DNA of 64,000 nt from contig JAGPFC010000005.1 of NCBI GenBank assembly GCA_018056685.1, positions 96,557-160,556 on the forward strand, given 5' to 3'. Position numbers and translations under genes: made by a program. The notes below the pieces were generated by a model. That model searched no databases. It had not been told where the DNA came from and was given only the letters and a program-made list of their open reading frames with translations. Positions within the stretch are counted from its first letter, which is position 1. Every line of letters starts with the position of its first letter. Below, one piece after another: positions 20,343 through 29,513 of the stretch. Origin of the DNA: Smithella sp. (GTDB taxonomy: Bacteria; Desulfobacterota; Syntrophia; Syntrophales; Smithellaceae).

Positions 20343-20651
20343 ATGAAAGAACAAAAGATTAGAATTCGTCTCAAAGCTTACGATTATAAACTGCTGGATC
20401 GTTCCGTAGAAGAGATCGTTGAAACTGCCAAAATAACCGGCGCCCGTGTTGCCGGTCCTATACCGATTCCCACGGAGATCAATAAGTATTGCGTGAATCG
20501 CTCACCGCATGTGGACAAGAAGTCTCGCGAGCAGTTTGAAATCAGAACCCATAAAAGATTGGTTGATATTGTCGGGCCTACGCAAGCCACGGTGGATGCC
20601 TTGATGAAGTTGGATCTGTCCGCCGGAGTGGATGTGGAAATAAAAGCGTAG
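20343..20651 (+). CDS. rpsJ: 30S ribosomal protein S10
   Basis: 102 residues. S10 (NusE) is in the 30S head and also binds NusB/NusG in antitermination. The start [19 protein letters not shown] and the loop [20 protein letters not shown] (about 38-57) match the family. ATG at 20343 lacks a strong ribosome-binding site (AATAGG 11 bases upstream), perhaps relying on coupling with tuf. A 13-bp hairpin follows before rplC. Confidence 0.97.
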   Translation: MKEQKIRIRLKAYDYKLLDRSVEEIVETAKITGARVAGPIPIPTEINKYCVNRSPHVDKKSREQFEIRTHKRLVDIVGPTQATVDALMKLDLSAGVDVEIKA

Positions 20652-20665
20652 GCGTATTGAAAAAC

Positions 20666-20703
20666 AATTGAAAGATGGTGTCAGACAAGGCCATCTTTCA
20701 ATT
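20666..20703 (+). promoter_or_regulatory. 13-bp perfect hairpin between rpsJ and rplC
   Basis: AATTGAAAGATGG (20666-20678) and CCATCTTTCAATT (20691-20703) pair perfectly around a 12-base loop, in the only sizeable gap (89 bases) inside the S10 operon. It is followed by TAAATATTTTA, not a clean U-tract, so it is more likely an RNA processing or regulatory structure, or a weak attenuator, than a full terminator. Confidence 0.7.
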
Positions 20704-20740
20704 AAATATTTTAATGTTTATTGAAAATTTGGACTATCAG

Positions 20741-21367
20741 ATGAGCAAGGGAATTATTGGTAAGAAATTAGGAATGACTCAGGTCTTTGCCGATGACGGT
20801 TCTGCGGTGGGGGTTACCGCCATCGAGGTTGAACCGTCGGTTGTTTTACAGATTAAGACAAAGGATAAGGATGGTTATGACGCCGTCCAGCTGGGTTACG
20901 GTCGTGTGAAGCAGAAGAATGTTACCAAACCTCTGCAGGGTCACTTTAACAAAGCCAACAAAGGTTGCTTCCGTTTTGTCAGAGAGTTTTCCGTGCAGTC
21001 TGAAGCATATGATGTGGGGCAGGAAATTACAGCCGATATCTTTAAAATGGGCGATTATGTTGACGTCATTGGAACAACGAAAGGCAAGGGATTCCAGGGT
21101 GTCGTAAAAAGACACGGTTTCGGAGGCGGCAGGGCTACGCATGGTTCGATGTTTCATCGCGCTCCCGGTTCGATTGGTGCCAGCGCCGACCCATCGCGTG
21201 TTTTTAAAGGCACCAAAATGGGCGGTCATATGGGCAATGTTCGCAATACGACACAGAATTTACAGGTCTGGCAGGTCCGTTCCGACAGGAATTTGCTTCT
21301 GTTAAAGGGTGCCGTTCCCGGCAGCAGAAACGGTTTTGTATTAATTAAGAAAGCAAAGAAAAAATAG
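20741..21367 (+). CDS. rplC: 50S ribosomal protein L3
   Basis: 208 residues from the chosen ATG at 20741, which gives the family N-terminus [20 protein letters not shown]. In-frame starts at 20675 and 20714 would add unrelated residues and place the start inside the upstream hairpin. L3 reaches the peptidyl-transferase centre. [20 protein letters not shown] (about 128-147), the segment carrying the methylated glutamine in E. coli, is present. The ribosome-binding site is weak (TTGGA). rplD follows after 24 bases. Confidence 0.95.
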   Translation: MSKGIIGKKLGMTQVFADDGSAVGVTAIEVEPSVVLQIKTKDKDGYDAVQLGYGRVKQKNVTKPLQGHFNKANKGCFRFVREFSVQSEAYDVGQEITADIFKMGDYVDVIGTTKGKGFQGVVKRHGFGGGRATHGSMFHRAPGSIGASADPSRVFKGTKMGGHMGNVRNTTQNLQVWQVRSDRNLLLLKGAVPGSRNGFVLIKKAKKK

Positions 21368-21391
21368 TAAGGTACATCTGGAGTTATAAAC

Positions 21392-22015
21392 ATGGCAGTA
21401 GCGGATGTTTTTGATATTGAAAAGAAGAAAGTTGCTGAAGTTGATTTGAGCGATGCTGTTTTCAGCGCGGATGTCAACGAGGCGGTTATATACGATGTGG
21501 TGAAAATGCAGTTAGCCGGCAGACGTTCGGGAACAGCATCCACCAAAACGAGAAGCGATGTCAGCGGCGGCGGCAAGAAGCCATGGCGTCAAAAAGGGAC
21601 AGGGCGCGCACGATCCGGTTCGTCCAGATCGCCGATCTGGAGGAAAGGCGGAACCGTTTTCGGTCCGCATCCCCGTGACTATGCCTACAGCGTCCCTAAA
21701 AAAATCCGCAAAAAAGCATTGATTTCCGCTTTGAGCATGAAATTCAAAGAGAACAAGATGGTTATCCTGAAAGATTTTCCCATGGAAAAAATCAGTACGC
21801 GCAGTTTCCAGAAGGTTGTCAATCTCTTTGATCTCAAGAAAGCGCTTTTCGTGCTGGCTGATAATAATGAAGTTCTTTTAAAATCATCACGCAATATCAA
21901 GAATGTCAAGATGATCAGATCAGAGGGTATTAATGTTTATGATATTTTAAATCACGAGCATTTGATTCTTCTTGAACCCTCCGTAAAAAAGATTGAGGGA
22001 GCATTGCTGGTATAA
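21392..22015 (+). CDS. rplD: 50S ribosomal protein L4
   Basis: 207 residues. L4 lines the exit tunnel and in E. coli represses the S10 operon. The tunnel loop region is recognisable in [20 protein letters not shown] (about 56-75) followed by [16 protein letters not shown] start behind CTGGAG. Its stop overlaps the rplW start by one base (TAATG), so translation is coupled. Confidence 0.97.
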   Translation: MAVADVFDIEKKKVAEVDLSDAVFSADVNEAVIYDVVKMQLAGRRSGTASTKTRSDVSGGGKKPWRQKGTGRARSGSSRSPIWRKGGTVFGPHPRDYAYSVPKKIRKKALISALSMKFKENKMVILKDFPMEKISTRSFQKVVNLFDLKKALFVLADNNEVLLKSSRNIKNVKMIRSEGINVYDILNHEHLILLEPSVKKIEGALLV

Positions 22016-22302
22016 TGGAAATCAATAAAGTTGTAAAAAGATTGCTGGTTACGGAAAAAAGTACCATAGGGCGTGACGAATCCAATAAGTATTTTTTCGA
22101 AGTGGATCGCAAAGCGAACAAACTGGAAATAAAGAGCGCGGTAGAAAAACTCTTCAAAGTCAAAGTGCTGGATGTTCGTGTGATGCATGTCCTCGGAAAA
22201 AAGAAGAGAATGGGGAGAACGATAGGCCAGAAAAGTTCCTGGAAAAAAGCTGTCGTGACTCTGGCTGAAGGCAACCGCATTGAATTTGCCGAAGGCGTAT
22301 AA
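22015..22302 (+). CDS. rplW: 50S ribosomal protein L23
   Basis: 95 residues. L23 sits at the tunnel exit and docks trigger factor and SRP. The start [20 protein letters not shown] and the core [20 protein letters not shown] fit the family. The ATG overlaps the last base of rplD, with GAGGGAG upstream inside rplD. rplB follows after 23 bases. Confidence 0.97.
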   Translation: MEINKVVKRLLVTEKSTIGRDESNKYFFEVDRKANKLEIKSAVEKLFKVKVLDVRVMHVLGKKKRMGRTIGQKSSWKKAVVTLAEGNRIEFAEGV

Positions 22303-22325
22303 GAACTGGTTTAAGGATTAGACTG

Positions 22326-23150
22326 ATGGGAATTATAAAGTATAAACCGACCTCACCCGGAAGAAGATTTCAGAGCGTTTCCGATTTTGCGGAAATTACA
22401 TCGACAGAACCGGTGAAGGCGCTGTTGAAGCCTCTAAGAAAGAAAGGCGGTCGAAATAATTATGGCAGGGTAACCGCGAGACATATCGGCGGCGGCCATA
22501 AACAAAAATACAGAGTGATAGATTTTTGCCGCAATAAGGCCGATATTCCGGCCAAAGTTGCCGCGATTCAATATGATCCAAACCGGACGGCGAGAATCGC
22601 ATTGCTCAATTATCGTGACGGCGAAAAAAGGTACATTGTGGCTCCCGCGCAGATCAATGTCGGTGATGTGTTGTACAGTGGCGAAAAGGCCGATATCAAA
22701 CCGGGCAATGCCGTTCCTTTAAAATACATCCCCCTGGGATCCCTGATTCACAATGTGGAATTAAAAGTCGGACGCGGGGGGCAACTGGTCAGATCTGCAG
22801 GCGCCTATGGTCAGTTGATGGCCAAAGAAGGTAATTATGCTCAGGTCAGACTCCCTTCCGGCGAAGTGCGCAAGGTATTCATCGAATGCATGGCAACGAT
22901 CGGACAGGTGGGCAACAACGAGCATGAAAATATCAGCATCGGTAAAGCGGGAAGAAAGCGCTGGCTGGGTAAAAAACCGCATGTGCGTGGCGTTGTCATG
23001 AATCCGGTTGATCACCCGATGGGTGGTGGTGAAGGGAGATCTTCCGGTGGACGGCATCCGTGTACCCCGTGGGGCATTCCGACAAAAGGTCACAAGACCA
23101 GAAAAAATAAGAGAACCGATAAGTATATTATTAAGAGAAGAGGTAAATAA
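22326..23150 (+). CDS. rplB: 50S ribosomal protein L2
   Basis: 274 residues. L2 is essential for subunit association and peptidyl transfer. The C-terminal [20 protein letters not shown] (about 221-240) holds the conserved histidine, and the N-terminus [20 protein letters not shown] is standard. ATG follows TTAAGGATTAGACTG. Two bases separate its stop from the GTG of rpsS. Confidence 0.98.
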   Translation: MGIIKYKPTSPGRRFQSVSDFAEITSTEPVKALLKPLRKKGGRNNYGRVTARHIGGGHKQKYRVIDFCRNKADIPAKVAAIQYDPNRTARIALLNYRDGEKRYIVAPAQINVGDVLYSGEKADIKPGNAVPLKYIPLGSLIHNVELKVGRGGQLVRSAGAYGQLMAKEGNYAQVRLPSGEVRKVFIECMATIGQVGNNEHENISIGKAGRKRWLGKKPHVRGVVMNPVDHPMGGGEGRSSGGRHPCTPWGIPTKGHKTRKNKRTDKYIIKRRGK

Positions 23151-23152
23151 GC

Positions 23153-23431
23153 GTGGCACGTTCGATCAAAAAAGGTCCGTATATTGAAGAAAGGTTGCTG
23201 GCTAAAATCAGAAAAATGGAAGCCGAGGGCACTAAGAATGTCGTTAAGACATGGTCTCGGCGGTCAACCATTACACCGGAACTGATTGGTTATACCTTTG
23301 CCGTGCATAACGGAAAGAAATTTATTCCGGTTTATGTGACGGAAAATATGGTGGGGCACAAACTGGGTGAATTTGCGCCGACCAGAGTTTTCTTTTCACA
23401 TTCAGGAGATCGGAAAACTAAAGTGAGTTAG
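23153..23431 (+). CDS. rpsS: 30S ribosomal protein S19
   Basis: 92 residues. S19 forms a complex with S13 in the 30S head. The start [19 protein letters not shown] is encoded by GTG at 23153 with AAGAGAGGT upstream in the rplB tail. [20 protein letters not shown] (about 51-70) and GEFAPTRVF are family hallmarks. Tight spacing to rplB implies coupling. Confidence 0.97.
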   Translation: MARSIKKGPYIEERLLAKIRKMEAEGTKNVVKTWSRRSTITPELIGYTFAVHNGKKFIPVYVTENMVGHKLGEFAPTRVFFSHSGDRKTKVS

Positions 23432-23474
23432 CCGCATGGACAGATACAGCGGATAAGGTTTGGAGTTGATAAAA

Positions 23475-23807
23475 ATGGAAGCAAAAGCAGTTGCCAGATA
23501 TATTAGAATGTCACCGCAAAAAGTCAGACTGGTGGCCGACTTGATCAGAGGGAAACGGGTGCAGGAAGCGCGCAACATTCTTCTTTACACCAGAAAATAC
23601 GCTGCGGGGATTGTAGCCGGTGTTCTCAAATCGGCTGTCGCCAATGCCGCCCAGAATCCCAACATTGATGAAAATATTCTTTATGTCAAGGAAATCTTTG
23701 TGGATCAGGGTCCTGCTTTAAAGCGCTGGCGGGCAAGAGCTCAGGGAAGAGCTGCGGGTATCAAGAAAAGAAGTTCACATATTACCGTTATTTTGGACGA
23801 AATTTAA
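23475..23807 (+). CDS. rplV: 50S ribosomal protein L22
   Basis: 110 residues from the ATG at 23475, eight bases after GGAG; this equals the standard L22 length, so an in-frame TTG at 23460 is not used. L22 extends a beta hairpin into the exit tunnel; [20 protein letters not shown] (about 87-106) is that region. The core [20 protein letters not shown] is present. Confidence 0.96.
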   Translation: MEAKAVARYIRMSPQKVRLVADLIRGKRVQEARNILLYTRKYAAGIVAGVLKSAVANAAQNPNIDENILYVKEIFVDQGPALKRWRARAQGRAAGIKKRSSHITVILDEI

Positions 23808-23818
23808 GGAGGTCAGGT

Positions 23819-24460
23819 TTGGGTCAGAAGGTTAATCCGGTAGGATTACGATTGGGCTACATCAAGAAGTGGCAATCAGTATGGTACACCGACAAAAAAT
23901 ACAGTGAGGTTTTGCACGAGGATTTGCAGATCCGGAAATATCTGAAGAAGAAGCTGTTTCATGCCGGTATTGCCAAAATTGAAATTGAGAGAGCAGCCAA
24001 TAAAGCCAAGGTCAACATTTACTCGGCCCGTCCCGGCGTGATCATCGGTAAAAAAGGCTCGGAAATAGAAAAACTGAAATCGGAAATAGAAAAATTCTCA
24101 CACTCGGAAATTATCATTAACATCCTGGAAGTGCGAAAGCCCGAGGTGGATGCTCAACTGGTTGCCGAAAACGTGGCCATGCAACTGGAAAAAAGAGTAG
24201 CGTTTCGCCGGGCCATGAAAAAATGCGTCGGTTACGCCTTAAAGTTCGGTGCCAAGGGAATCAAGATAGCCTGTTCGGGAAGATTGGGCGGTGCGGAAAT
24301 GTCGAGGGCGGAATGGTACCGGGAAGGTCGTGTGCCATTGCATACCCTCAGGGCGGATATCGATTACGGTTTCACCGAGGCCAATACCGCTTATGGATTA
24401 ATCGGAGTGAAAGTTTTCATTTTCCATGGAGAAGTTCTGCCGACTAGGAGTGAGAAATAA
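23819..24460 (+). CDS. rpsC: 30S ribosomal protein S3
   Basis: 213 residues. S3 lines the mRNA entry channel. The start is TTG at 23819, eight bases after AAGGAGG; the resulting [18 protein letters not shown] is the exact family N-terminus. The KH motif with [14 protein letters not shown] (about 65-78) and the C-terminal [20 protein letters not shown] are present. A 79-base gap separates it from rplP. Confidence 0.97.
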   Translation: MGQKVNPVGLRLGYIKKWQSVWYTDKKYSEVLHEDLQIRKYLKKKLFHAGIAKIEIERAANKAKVNIYSARPGVIIGKKGSEIEKLKSEIEKFSHSEIIINILEVRKPEVDAQLVAENVAMQLEKRVAFRRAMKKCVGYALKFGAKGIKIACSGRLGGAEMSRAEWYREGRVPLHTLRADIDYGFTEANTAYGLIGVKVFIFHGEVLPTRSEK

Positions 24461-24539
24461 ATAAAATGATGCCTGCGGTTTTGCACGTGTCGAAGCGGGC
24501 AGGGATTGATGTGGATAGGAACAACGGGAGTTTTGTTTT

Positions 24540-24962
24540 ATGTTAATGCCGAAAAGGGTAAAATTCAGAAAGTTACAAAAAGGCCGGATGGGAGGCAAGG
24601 CAACAAGAGGCAGTTCCATCGCCTTTGGTGAATATGGGTTGCAGGCGGCTGAATGCGGCTGGATTACGTCCAGACAGATTGAAGCGGCGCGTGTTGCCAT
24701 GACCCGTCATGTTAAGCGCGGAGGAAGAATCTGGATCAGAGTATTTCCTCATAAGTCCATTACGAAAAAACCGGCTGAAACCCGTATGGGTAAAGGCAAA
24801 GGCGCCCCCGAAGGATGGGTGGCGGTTGTCAAGCCCGGTTCCGTTCTGTATGAGATGGAAGGTGTTTCCAAAGATGTGGCCAAAGAGGCATTTCGTCTGG
24901 CCGCTCACAAACTGTCCATCGCAACAAAATTTTTATCGAGGGATATAGCTGATGAAAATTAA
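24540..24962 (+). CDS. rplP: 50S ribosomal protein L16
   Basis: 140 residues. L16 helps position tRNA at the A and P sites. [19 protein letters not shown] is the family start; ATG at 24540 is nine bases after [25 protein letters not shown] (about 79-98; here with A in place of P at the first site) is the conserved loop that includes the hydroxylated arginine in E. coli. The 3' end overlaps rpmC by 11 bases. Confidence 0.97.
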   Translation: MLMPKRVKFRKLQKGRMGGKATRGSSIAFGEYGLQAAECGWITSRQIEAARVAMTRHVKRGGRIWIRVFPHKSITKKPAETRMGKGKGAPEGWVAVVKPGSVLYEMEGVSKDVAKEAFRLAAHKLSIATKFLSRDIADEN

Positions 24963-25146
24963 AGAAATCAGAGCTCTCGACACCAACGGGCTCAAACAAA
25001 AAATTGCAGAATTAAGCGAAGAACTCTTCCGCTTGAAGATAAGGCATGCATCGGGACAATTGGAATCAACAGTCATGCTGGGTAAAGTACGTAAGGATAT
25101 TGCCCGTATCAACACCGTGTTGAAGGAAAAGGAGGCAGCGAGTTAA
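24952..25146 (+). CDS. rpmC: 50S ribosomal protein L29
   Basis: 64 residues, a two-helix protein at the tunnel exit beside L23. [20 protein letters not shown] followed by [18 protein letters not shown] is typical. The ATG lies within the last codons of rplP (11-base overlap), so it depends on translation of rplP; the site is AGGGA. Confidence 0.96.
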   Translation: MKIKEIRALDTNGLKQKIAELSEELFRLKIRHASGQLESTVMLGKVRKDIARINTVLKEKEAAS

Positions 25147-25149
25147 CAC

Positions 25150-25407
25150 ATGGCTGAAAGAGGAAATAAACGCACGATCAAAGGCGTGGTGATCAGTAAT
25201 AAAATGGATAAAACAATCGTGGTCAGAGCGGAGCGTCTGGTCAAACATCCTGTTTTTCACAAATATGTGCGTAAACATGTTAAATATAAGGCTCATGACG
25301 AACAAAATCAGAGCAAAGTCGGAGACACGGTTTTAATTATTGAGTCGAGGCCGTTAAGCAGGGAAAAGCGCTGGCGGATGCTGGAAATTTTGGAGAAGGC
25401 AAAATAG
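25150..25407 (+). CDS. rpsQ: 30S ribosomal protein S17
   Basis: 85 residues. S17 is an early-binding OB-fold protein of the 30S body. GVVISNKMDKTIVVRAERLV (about 12-31) and DTVLIIESRPLSREKRWRM are family motifs. ATG at 25150 comes three bases after the rpmC stop, with GGAGG at 25132. rplN follows after 44 bases. Confidence 0.97.
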   Translation: MAERGNKRTIKGVVISNKMDKTIVVRAERLVKHPVFHKYVRKHVKYKAHDEQNQSKVGDTVLIIESRPLSREKRWRMLEILEKAK

Positions 25408-25451
25408 ATTATTTGACTTGTCTGTGAAGTCAATGTGAAGAGGATTTTTTT

Positions 25452-25820
25452 ATGATTCAGATGCAGACCATACTCAATGTCGCGGATAATTCCGGCGCCA
25501 AGAAAGTTGCCTGTATTAAGGTGCTGGGTGGTTCAAAGCGGCGTTACGCAAGTTTGGGAGATGTTATTGTCGTTTCCGTCAAGGAAGCCATTCCGAATTC
25601 GAAAGTGAAAAAAGGCGATGTGCTCAAAGCCGTTATCGTGCGCACCGTCAAGGAAGTGCGAAGACCGGATGGGTCTTATCTGAAATTTGATGATAACTCA
25701 GCGGTTTTAATTTCTAATCAAATGGAACCAATCGGCACTAGAATTTTTGGACCTGTCGCCCGTGAATTAAGAGCGCGGCAGTTCATGAAGATTATATCTC
25801 TGGCTCCTGAAGTTTTGTAA
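25452..25820 (+). CDS. rplN: 50S ribosomal protein L14
   Basis: 122 residues, exactly the family length. L14 forms an intersubunit bridge and is the RsfS target. [20 protein letters not shown] at the start, and [20 protein letters not shown] (about 76-95), are diagnostic. ATG start with GAGGA upstream. First gene of the spc group; rplX follows after 22 bases. Confidence 0.98.
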   Translation: MIQMQTILNVADNSGAKKVACIKVLGGSKRRYASLGDVIVVSVKEAIPNSKVKKGDVLKAVIVRTVKEVRRPDGSYLKFDDNSAVLISNQMEPIGTRIFGPVARELRARQFMKIISLAPEVL

Positions 25821-25842
25821 AAATGTTTCGCAGAGGGGAAAA

Positions 25843-26157
25843 ATGAGTTTAAGTAAAATAAAAAAAGGGGATGTGGTTAAGGTACTCGCCGGAAAAGACA
25901 AGGGGAAAACCGGCAAGGTCTTAACAGTGATTCCCGAAAAAAGCAGGGTCACGGTCGAGAAGGTGAATATCATTAAAAAACATAAAAGACCCGATCAGAA
26001 ATCCAAAGGTGGCATCGTCGAAAAGGAAGGATCGATCAACATCTCCAATGTTGGTTTATTCTGTAATAAGTGCAAGAAAGCCGTCAGAATACAAAGCAAA
26101 AAACTGGAAGACGGTAAAAAATTGCGCATCTGCAGTAAATGTAAAGAAGTTATTTAA
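25843..26157 (+). CDS. rplX: 50S ribosomal protein L24 with zinc-ribbon-like tail
   Basis: 104 residues. L24 initiates 50S assembly. The KOW segment KKGDVVKVLAGKDKGKTGKV (about 6-25) is standard. The C-terminal part has two CxxC pairs, CNKC (about 74-77) and CSKC (about 97-100), suggesting a bound zinc, a variant of L24 that not all bacteria have. ATG start behind GAGGGG. Confidence 0.96.
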   Translation: MSLSKIKKGDVVKVLAGKDKGKTGKVLTVIPEKSRVTVEKVNIIKKHKRPDQKSKGGIVEKEGSINISNVGLFCNKCKKAVRIQSKKLEDGKKLRICSKCKEVI

Positions 26158-26172
26158 TGTGGGTTACCTAAA

Positions 26173-26712
26173 ATGGCAAGATTAAAAGATTATTATTTAA
26201 AAACGGTAGTTCCTGCTCTGGTGAAGGAATTCAATTATAAGAATCCGATGCAGGTGCCTAAAATGGAGAAGATTGTCATCAATATGGGTCTGGGTGAAGC
26301 CATTCAGAATGTGAAGATTATTGATGGCGCGGTGCAGGAACTGGCCGCTATCAGCGGTCAGAAACCGATTGTCAACAAGGCCAAGAAGTCCATTGCGACG
26401 TTTAAGCTCAGACAGGGAATGCCGATCGGTTGCTCGGTCACGTTAAGAAAGAACATCATGTATGAGTTTTTCGATCGCTTGGTGAATGCCGCTCTGCCGA
26501 AGGTCAGGGACTTTCGCGGCGTATCGGCCAACGCGTTTGACGGCCGGGGGAATTATTCCATCGGTTTGCAGGAGCAGATTATATTTCCCGAGATTGAATA
26601 CGACAAGGTGGAAAAAATCAAGGGAATGAATATCACGATCGTAACCACAGCCAAGACAGATCAGGAAGCCAGATTCTTACTGAAGTTGATGGGCGTTCCG
26701 TTTAAACAATAA
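26173..26712 (+). CDS. rplE: 50S ribosomal protein L5
   Basis: 179 residues. L5 binds 5S rRNA and contacts P-site t[22 protein letters not shown] (about 29-47), [20 protein letters not shown] and the C-terminal [20 protein letters not shown] are family features. ATG at 26173 follows GTGGGTTACCTAAA. rpsN follows after 24 bases. Confidence 0.97.
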   Translation: MARLKDYYLKTVVPALVKEFNYKNPMQVPKMEKIVINMGLGEAIQNVKIIDGAVQELAAISGQKPIVNKAKKSIATFKLRQGMPIGCSVTLRKNIMYEFFDRLVNAALPKVRDFRGVSANAFDGRGNYSIGLQEQIIFPEIEYDKVEKIKGMNITIVTTAKTDQEARFLLKLMGVPFKQ

Positions 26713-26736
26713 ATTACGAGCCTCGGAGGATGTAGC

Positions 26737-26922
26737 GTGGCAAAAAAGTCGTTAATCGCGAAAGCGAAAAGAGCAAAGAAGTTTTCAGTCAGAGAATATA
26801 ATCGCTGCCCGCTTTGCGGGAGGCCGAGGGCCTATTATAGGAAATTTGATATGTGCAGAATTTGTTTGCGTAAACTTTCCCTGCAGGGAGAACTTCCCGG
26901 GGTAATTAAATCCAGTTGGTAA
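26737..26922 (+). CDS. rpsN: 30S ribosomal protein S14, zinc-binding (type Z)
   Basis: 61 residues, the short zinc-binding S14. CPLCGRP (residues 24-30) and CRICLRK (about 40-46) supply four cysteines. The longer, cysteine-free type of enterobacteria is about 100 residues, so this is the C+ form. GTG start at 26737, with CGGAGG upstream. Located between rplE and rpsH as usual. Confidence 0.97.
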   Translation: MAKKSLIAKAKRAKKFSVREYNRCPLCGRPRAYYRKFDMCRICLRKLSLQGELPGVIKSSW

Positions 26923-26945
26923 TTAACGTTTAAGGAGAAAAAAGA

Positions 26946-27347
26946 ATGGGGATGACGGATCCTATTGCCGATATGTTAACCAGAATCAGAAACGCGAATA
27001 AAGCACGTTTCAAAACGGTCAATGTCGGTATGTCCCAGATGAATGTGAATATCGCCAAGGTGCTGAAGAAAGCCGGATATATTAATAATTATGACAAGGT
27101 CAAGGATGACAAAGGCCACCTGGTACTGGAAATCATTCTTAAATATCCTGATACGAAACGCACCGTGATTACGAATATTAAAAGAGTCAGCAAACCGGGG
27201 CGCAGAGTTTATGTTCCTTCGGACGGTATTCCCAAGGTTCTCAATGGTTTGGGAATTTCGATACTTTCGACTTCCAAGGGAGTCATTACCGATGCCGAGG
27301 CCAGAGAATTGAATGTCGGCGGAGAAGTGATTTGCAACGTCTGGTAA
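26946..27347 (+). CDS. rpsH: 30S ribosomal protein S8
   Basis: 133 residues. S8 is a central 30S assembly protein and in E. coli represses the spc operon. TDPIADMLTRIRNANKARF opens the protein; GISILSTSKGVITDAEAREL (about 101-120) followed by GGEVICNVW is the rRNA-binding end. ATG at 26946 follows AAGGAG; a second in-frame ATG six bases on is possible. Confidence 0.97.
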   Translation: MGMTDPIADMLTRIRNANKARFKTVNVGMSQMNVNIAKVLKKAGYINNYDKVKDDKGHLVLEIILKYPDTKRTVITNIKRVSKPGRRVYVPSDGIPKVLNGLGISILSTSKGVITDAEARELNVGGEVICNVW

Positions 27348-27382
27348 TTTGAAACAAAGATATTAAGCAGGAGCTTTAGTTC

Positions 27383-27922
27383 ATGTCGAGAATAGGTAAA
27401 AAACCGATAAGTTTTCCCAAGAATGTAAAAATCAGCCAGAGTGCTGATGTTGTGAAAGTGGAAGGCCCCAAAGGGACCCTATCTGCACAAGTACCGTCGG
27501 GCATCACCGTCAACATTGGCGACGGCAGTATCGCGGTGGAAAGAAAATCGAATGATATCACCATGCGTTCCTACCACGGTCTAACCAGAACACTGGTGGA
27601 AAATATGGTCAAGGGGGTTACGACCGGTTTTGAGAAAAGGCTGGAAATATCCGGTGTCGGTTATCGCGCGGAGCTGGCCGACAAAAGTTTGAAACTGATC
27701 CTGGTTTTTTCAAGCCCGGTTCAGTATGATATTCCCAAAGGCATTGAGATCAAGGTTGACAAGCAGGTCAGTCTGGTGGTTTCCGGAATTGATAAAGAGC
27801 TGGTAGGCCGTGTGGCTTCGGAAATCAGAGCCTTAAGAAAACCGGAACCGTACAAGGGCAAGGGCATTAAATATGCCGACGAATACATTAAACGCAAAGC
27901 CGGCAAATCGGCCAGCGCTTAA
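27383..27922 (+). CDS. rplF: 50S ribosomal protein L6
   Basis: 179 residues, two repeated domains, near the sarcin-ricin loop. MSRIGKKPISFPKNVKI at the start and KPEPYKGKGIKYADEYIKRK (about 153-172) at the end are diagnostic. ATG start behind CAGGAG. rplR follows after 31 bases. Confidence 0.97.
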   Translation: MSRIGKKPISFPKNVKISQSADVVKVEGPKGTLSAQVPSGITVNIGDGSIAVERKSNDITMRSYHGLTRTLVENMVKGVTTGFEKRLEISGVGYRAELADKSLKLILVFSSPVQYDIPKGIEIKVDKQVSLVVSGIDKELVGRVASEIRALRKPEPYKGKGIKYADEYIKRKAGKSASA

Positions 27923-27953
27923 AAAGTAAATTGGTCGTAAAGAGGATAGAACA

Positions 27954-28319
27954 TTGGCTTCCAAAAAGACATTAAAAATAAGAGAAAAAAGAGAAAAACG
28001 AACCAGGGCGAAACTTCATGGAACAGGGGAGAGACCGCGTCTTTCCGTGTTCCGGAGCGACAAGCATATCTATGTTCAAGCCATTGATGATGTAACGGCG
28101 AACACTCTGGCCACTGCATCGACGTTATGCAAAGAGCTGGAGAAGAAAATAAAAGACAAAAAGAAAGTGGATGTGGCCAGAGAAGTCGGTAAATTAATTG
28201 CCGAGCGGCTGAAAGCCAAAGGAATTGAAAAGGTTATTTTTGATAGAGGCAGATTTCTCTATCACGGTCGTGTGAAAGCGCTGGCGGAGTCCGCCAGGGA
28301 AAGTGGTCTGAAATTTTAA
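27954..28319 (+). CDS. rplR: 50S ribosomal protein L18
   Basis: 121 residues. L18 carries 5S rRNA into the 50S subunit. TTG start at 27954 behind AGAGGA. The basic N-terminus [20 protein letters not shown], then [15 protein letters not shown], and the end [20 protein letters not shown] match the family closely. No usable ATG is nearby. Confidence 0.97.
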   Translation: MASKKTLKIREKREKRTRAKLHGTGERPRLSVFRSDKHIYVQAIDDVTANTLATASTLCKELEKKIKDKKKVDVAREVGKLIAERLKAKGIEKVIFDRGRFLYHGRVKALAESARESGLKF

Positions 28320-28357
28320 TTTTATTAAATAAAAAAAGCTAAAAAAGGAAAGAACCT

Positions 28358-28843
28358 TTGGACAAGAAAGAAAAAGAAATGAAAGATATGGAACTCCTGG
28401 ACCGGGTTGTCGCCATCAACAGAACGGCGAAAGTGGTCAAGGGCGGCAGGCGTTTCCGTTTCAGCGCCATTGTTGTTGTAGGAGACGGCAAGGGGATGAT
28501 CGGAACGGGATTAGGCAAGGCTCACGAAGTCCCTGAAGCGATTCGCAAGGGTATGGATATGGCCAAGAAAAACATGGTGAAAGTGGCGGTCGTGGAAAGA
28601 ACGATTCCTTATGAGGTGGTCGGGCGTTACGGCGCGGGAAAAGTCCTGTTGAAACCGGCATCGGAAGGAACGGGATTGATCGCGGGCGGTGCCGTGCGAG
28701 CGGTACTCGAAGTGGCCGGTGTCCATAATATTCTGACGAAATGTTTAGGATCGCATAATCCGCATAATCTGGTCAAGGCAACGATGGAAGGTCTTTGTCA
28801 GTTAAAAAATCCAGAGGAAATAGCCGCATACAGGGGAAAATAA
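28358..28843 (+). CDS. rpsE: 30S ribosomal protein S5
   Basis: 161 residues. S5 is a fidelity protein at the mRNA entrance. The N-terminal double-stranded RNA-binding domain contains [20 protein letters not shown] (about 14-33) and the C-terminal part [20 protein letters not shown] (about 108-127). TTG start at 28358 with AAAGGAAAG ahead. rpmD follows after 30 bases. Confidence 0.97.
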   Translation: MDKKEKEMKDMELLDRVVAINRTAKVVKGGRRFRFSAIVVVGDGKGMIGTGLGKAHEVPEAIRKGMDMAKKNMVKVAVVERTIPYEVVGRYGAGKVLLKPASEGTGLIAGGAVRAVLEVAGVHNILTKCLGSHNPHNLVKATMEGLCQLKNPEEIAAYRGK

Positions 28844-28873
28844 TCCTGCCATTACTCGGAGAGGTAGATTAGC

Positions 28874-29062
28874 GTGGATAAAAAGTTGAAAATAACAAAA
28901 GTAAAGAGTGTGATCGGTCGTCCCGAAAAGCAGCGAAAAATTCTGAAAGGCATGGGACTGTCCAGAATCAATCAAACTGTAACTTTAGTGGACACCCCGC
29001 AGATTCGCGGGATGATCAATAAAGTAAGTCATTTAGTTTCCGTCGAAGAGTCAAAGGAGTAG
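28874..29062 (+). CDS. rpmD: 50S ribosomal protein L30
   Basis: 62 residues. [20 protein letters not shown] and [20 protein letters not shown] are the family core. GTG start at 28874 with CGGAGAGG upstream. L30 is present only in some bacterial groups; its place between rpsE and rplO is canonical. Three bases separate it from rplO. Confidence 0.96.
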   Translation: MDKKLKITKVKSVIGRPEKQRKILKGMGLSRINQTVTLVDTPQIRGMINKVSHLVSVEESKE

Positions 29063-29065
29063 ATT

Positions 29066-29512
29066 ATGGATTTGAGTTCGTTGAAGGCTCCTGCCGGTGC
29101 GACAAAAAAACGTAAGCGCGTGGGACGCGGTAATGCTTCCGGTCACGGAGGCACATCCGGCAAAGGCCACAAGGGTCAAAAGGCTCGTTCCGGTGGAAAA
29201 GTCAGAGTGGGTTTTGAAGGCGGACAGATGCCAATGGCGCGTCGTCTTCCCAAACGAGGTTTCCGTAATCCCTTCCGTAAACAGTTCGTTGCGGTCAATA
29301 TTGTTGATCTGTGCAGGAAATTCAGCAAGGGCGCGGTGATTGATGAAGCGGCTCTTTTAAAAAGCGGCATTGTCAGAAAAGCAGACAGCCAGGTTAAAAT
29401 TCTGGCCAAAGGCGAAATTGATTTTCCGGTCACTTTAAAAATAGCCAAAGTCAGTCCGGCCGCGAAAAATAAAATAACCGCCGCCGGCGGTTCTGTAGAA
29501 GAGGTAATTTAA
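29066..29512 (+). CDS. rplO: 50S ribosomal protein L15
   Basis: 148 residues. The glycine- and lysine-rich N-terminus [20 protein letters not shown] (about 14-33) extends into 23S r[23 protein letters not shown] follows. ATG start inside AAGGAGTAGATTATG, almost touching rpmD. secY begins one base after the stop. Confidence 0.97.
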   Translation: MDLSSLKAPAGATKKRKRVGRGNASGHGGTSGKGHKGQKARSGGKVRVGFEGGQMPMARRLPKRGFRNPFRKQFVAVNIVDLCRKFSKGAVIDEAALLKSGIVRKADSQVKILAKGEIDFPVTLKIAKVSPAAKNKITAAGGSVEEVI

Positions 29513-29513
29513 T

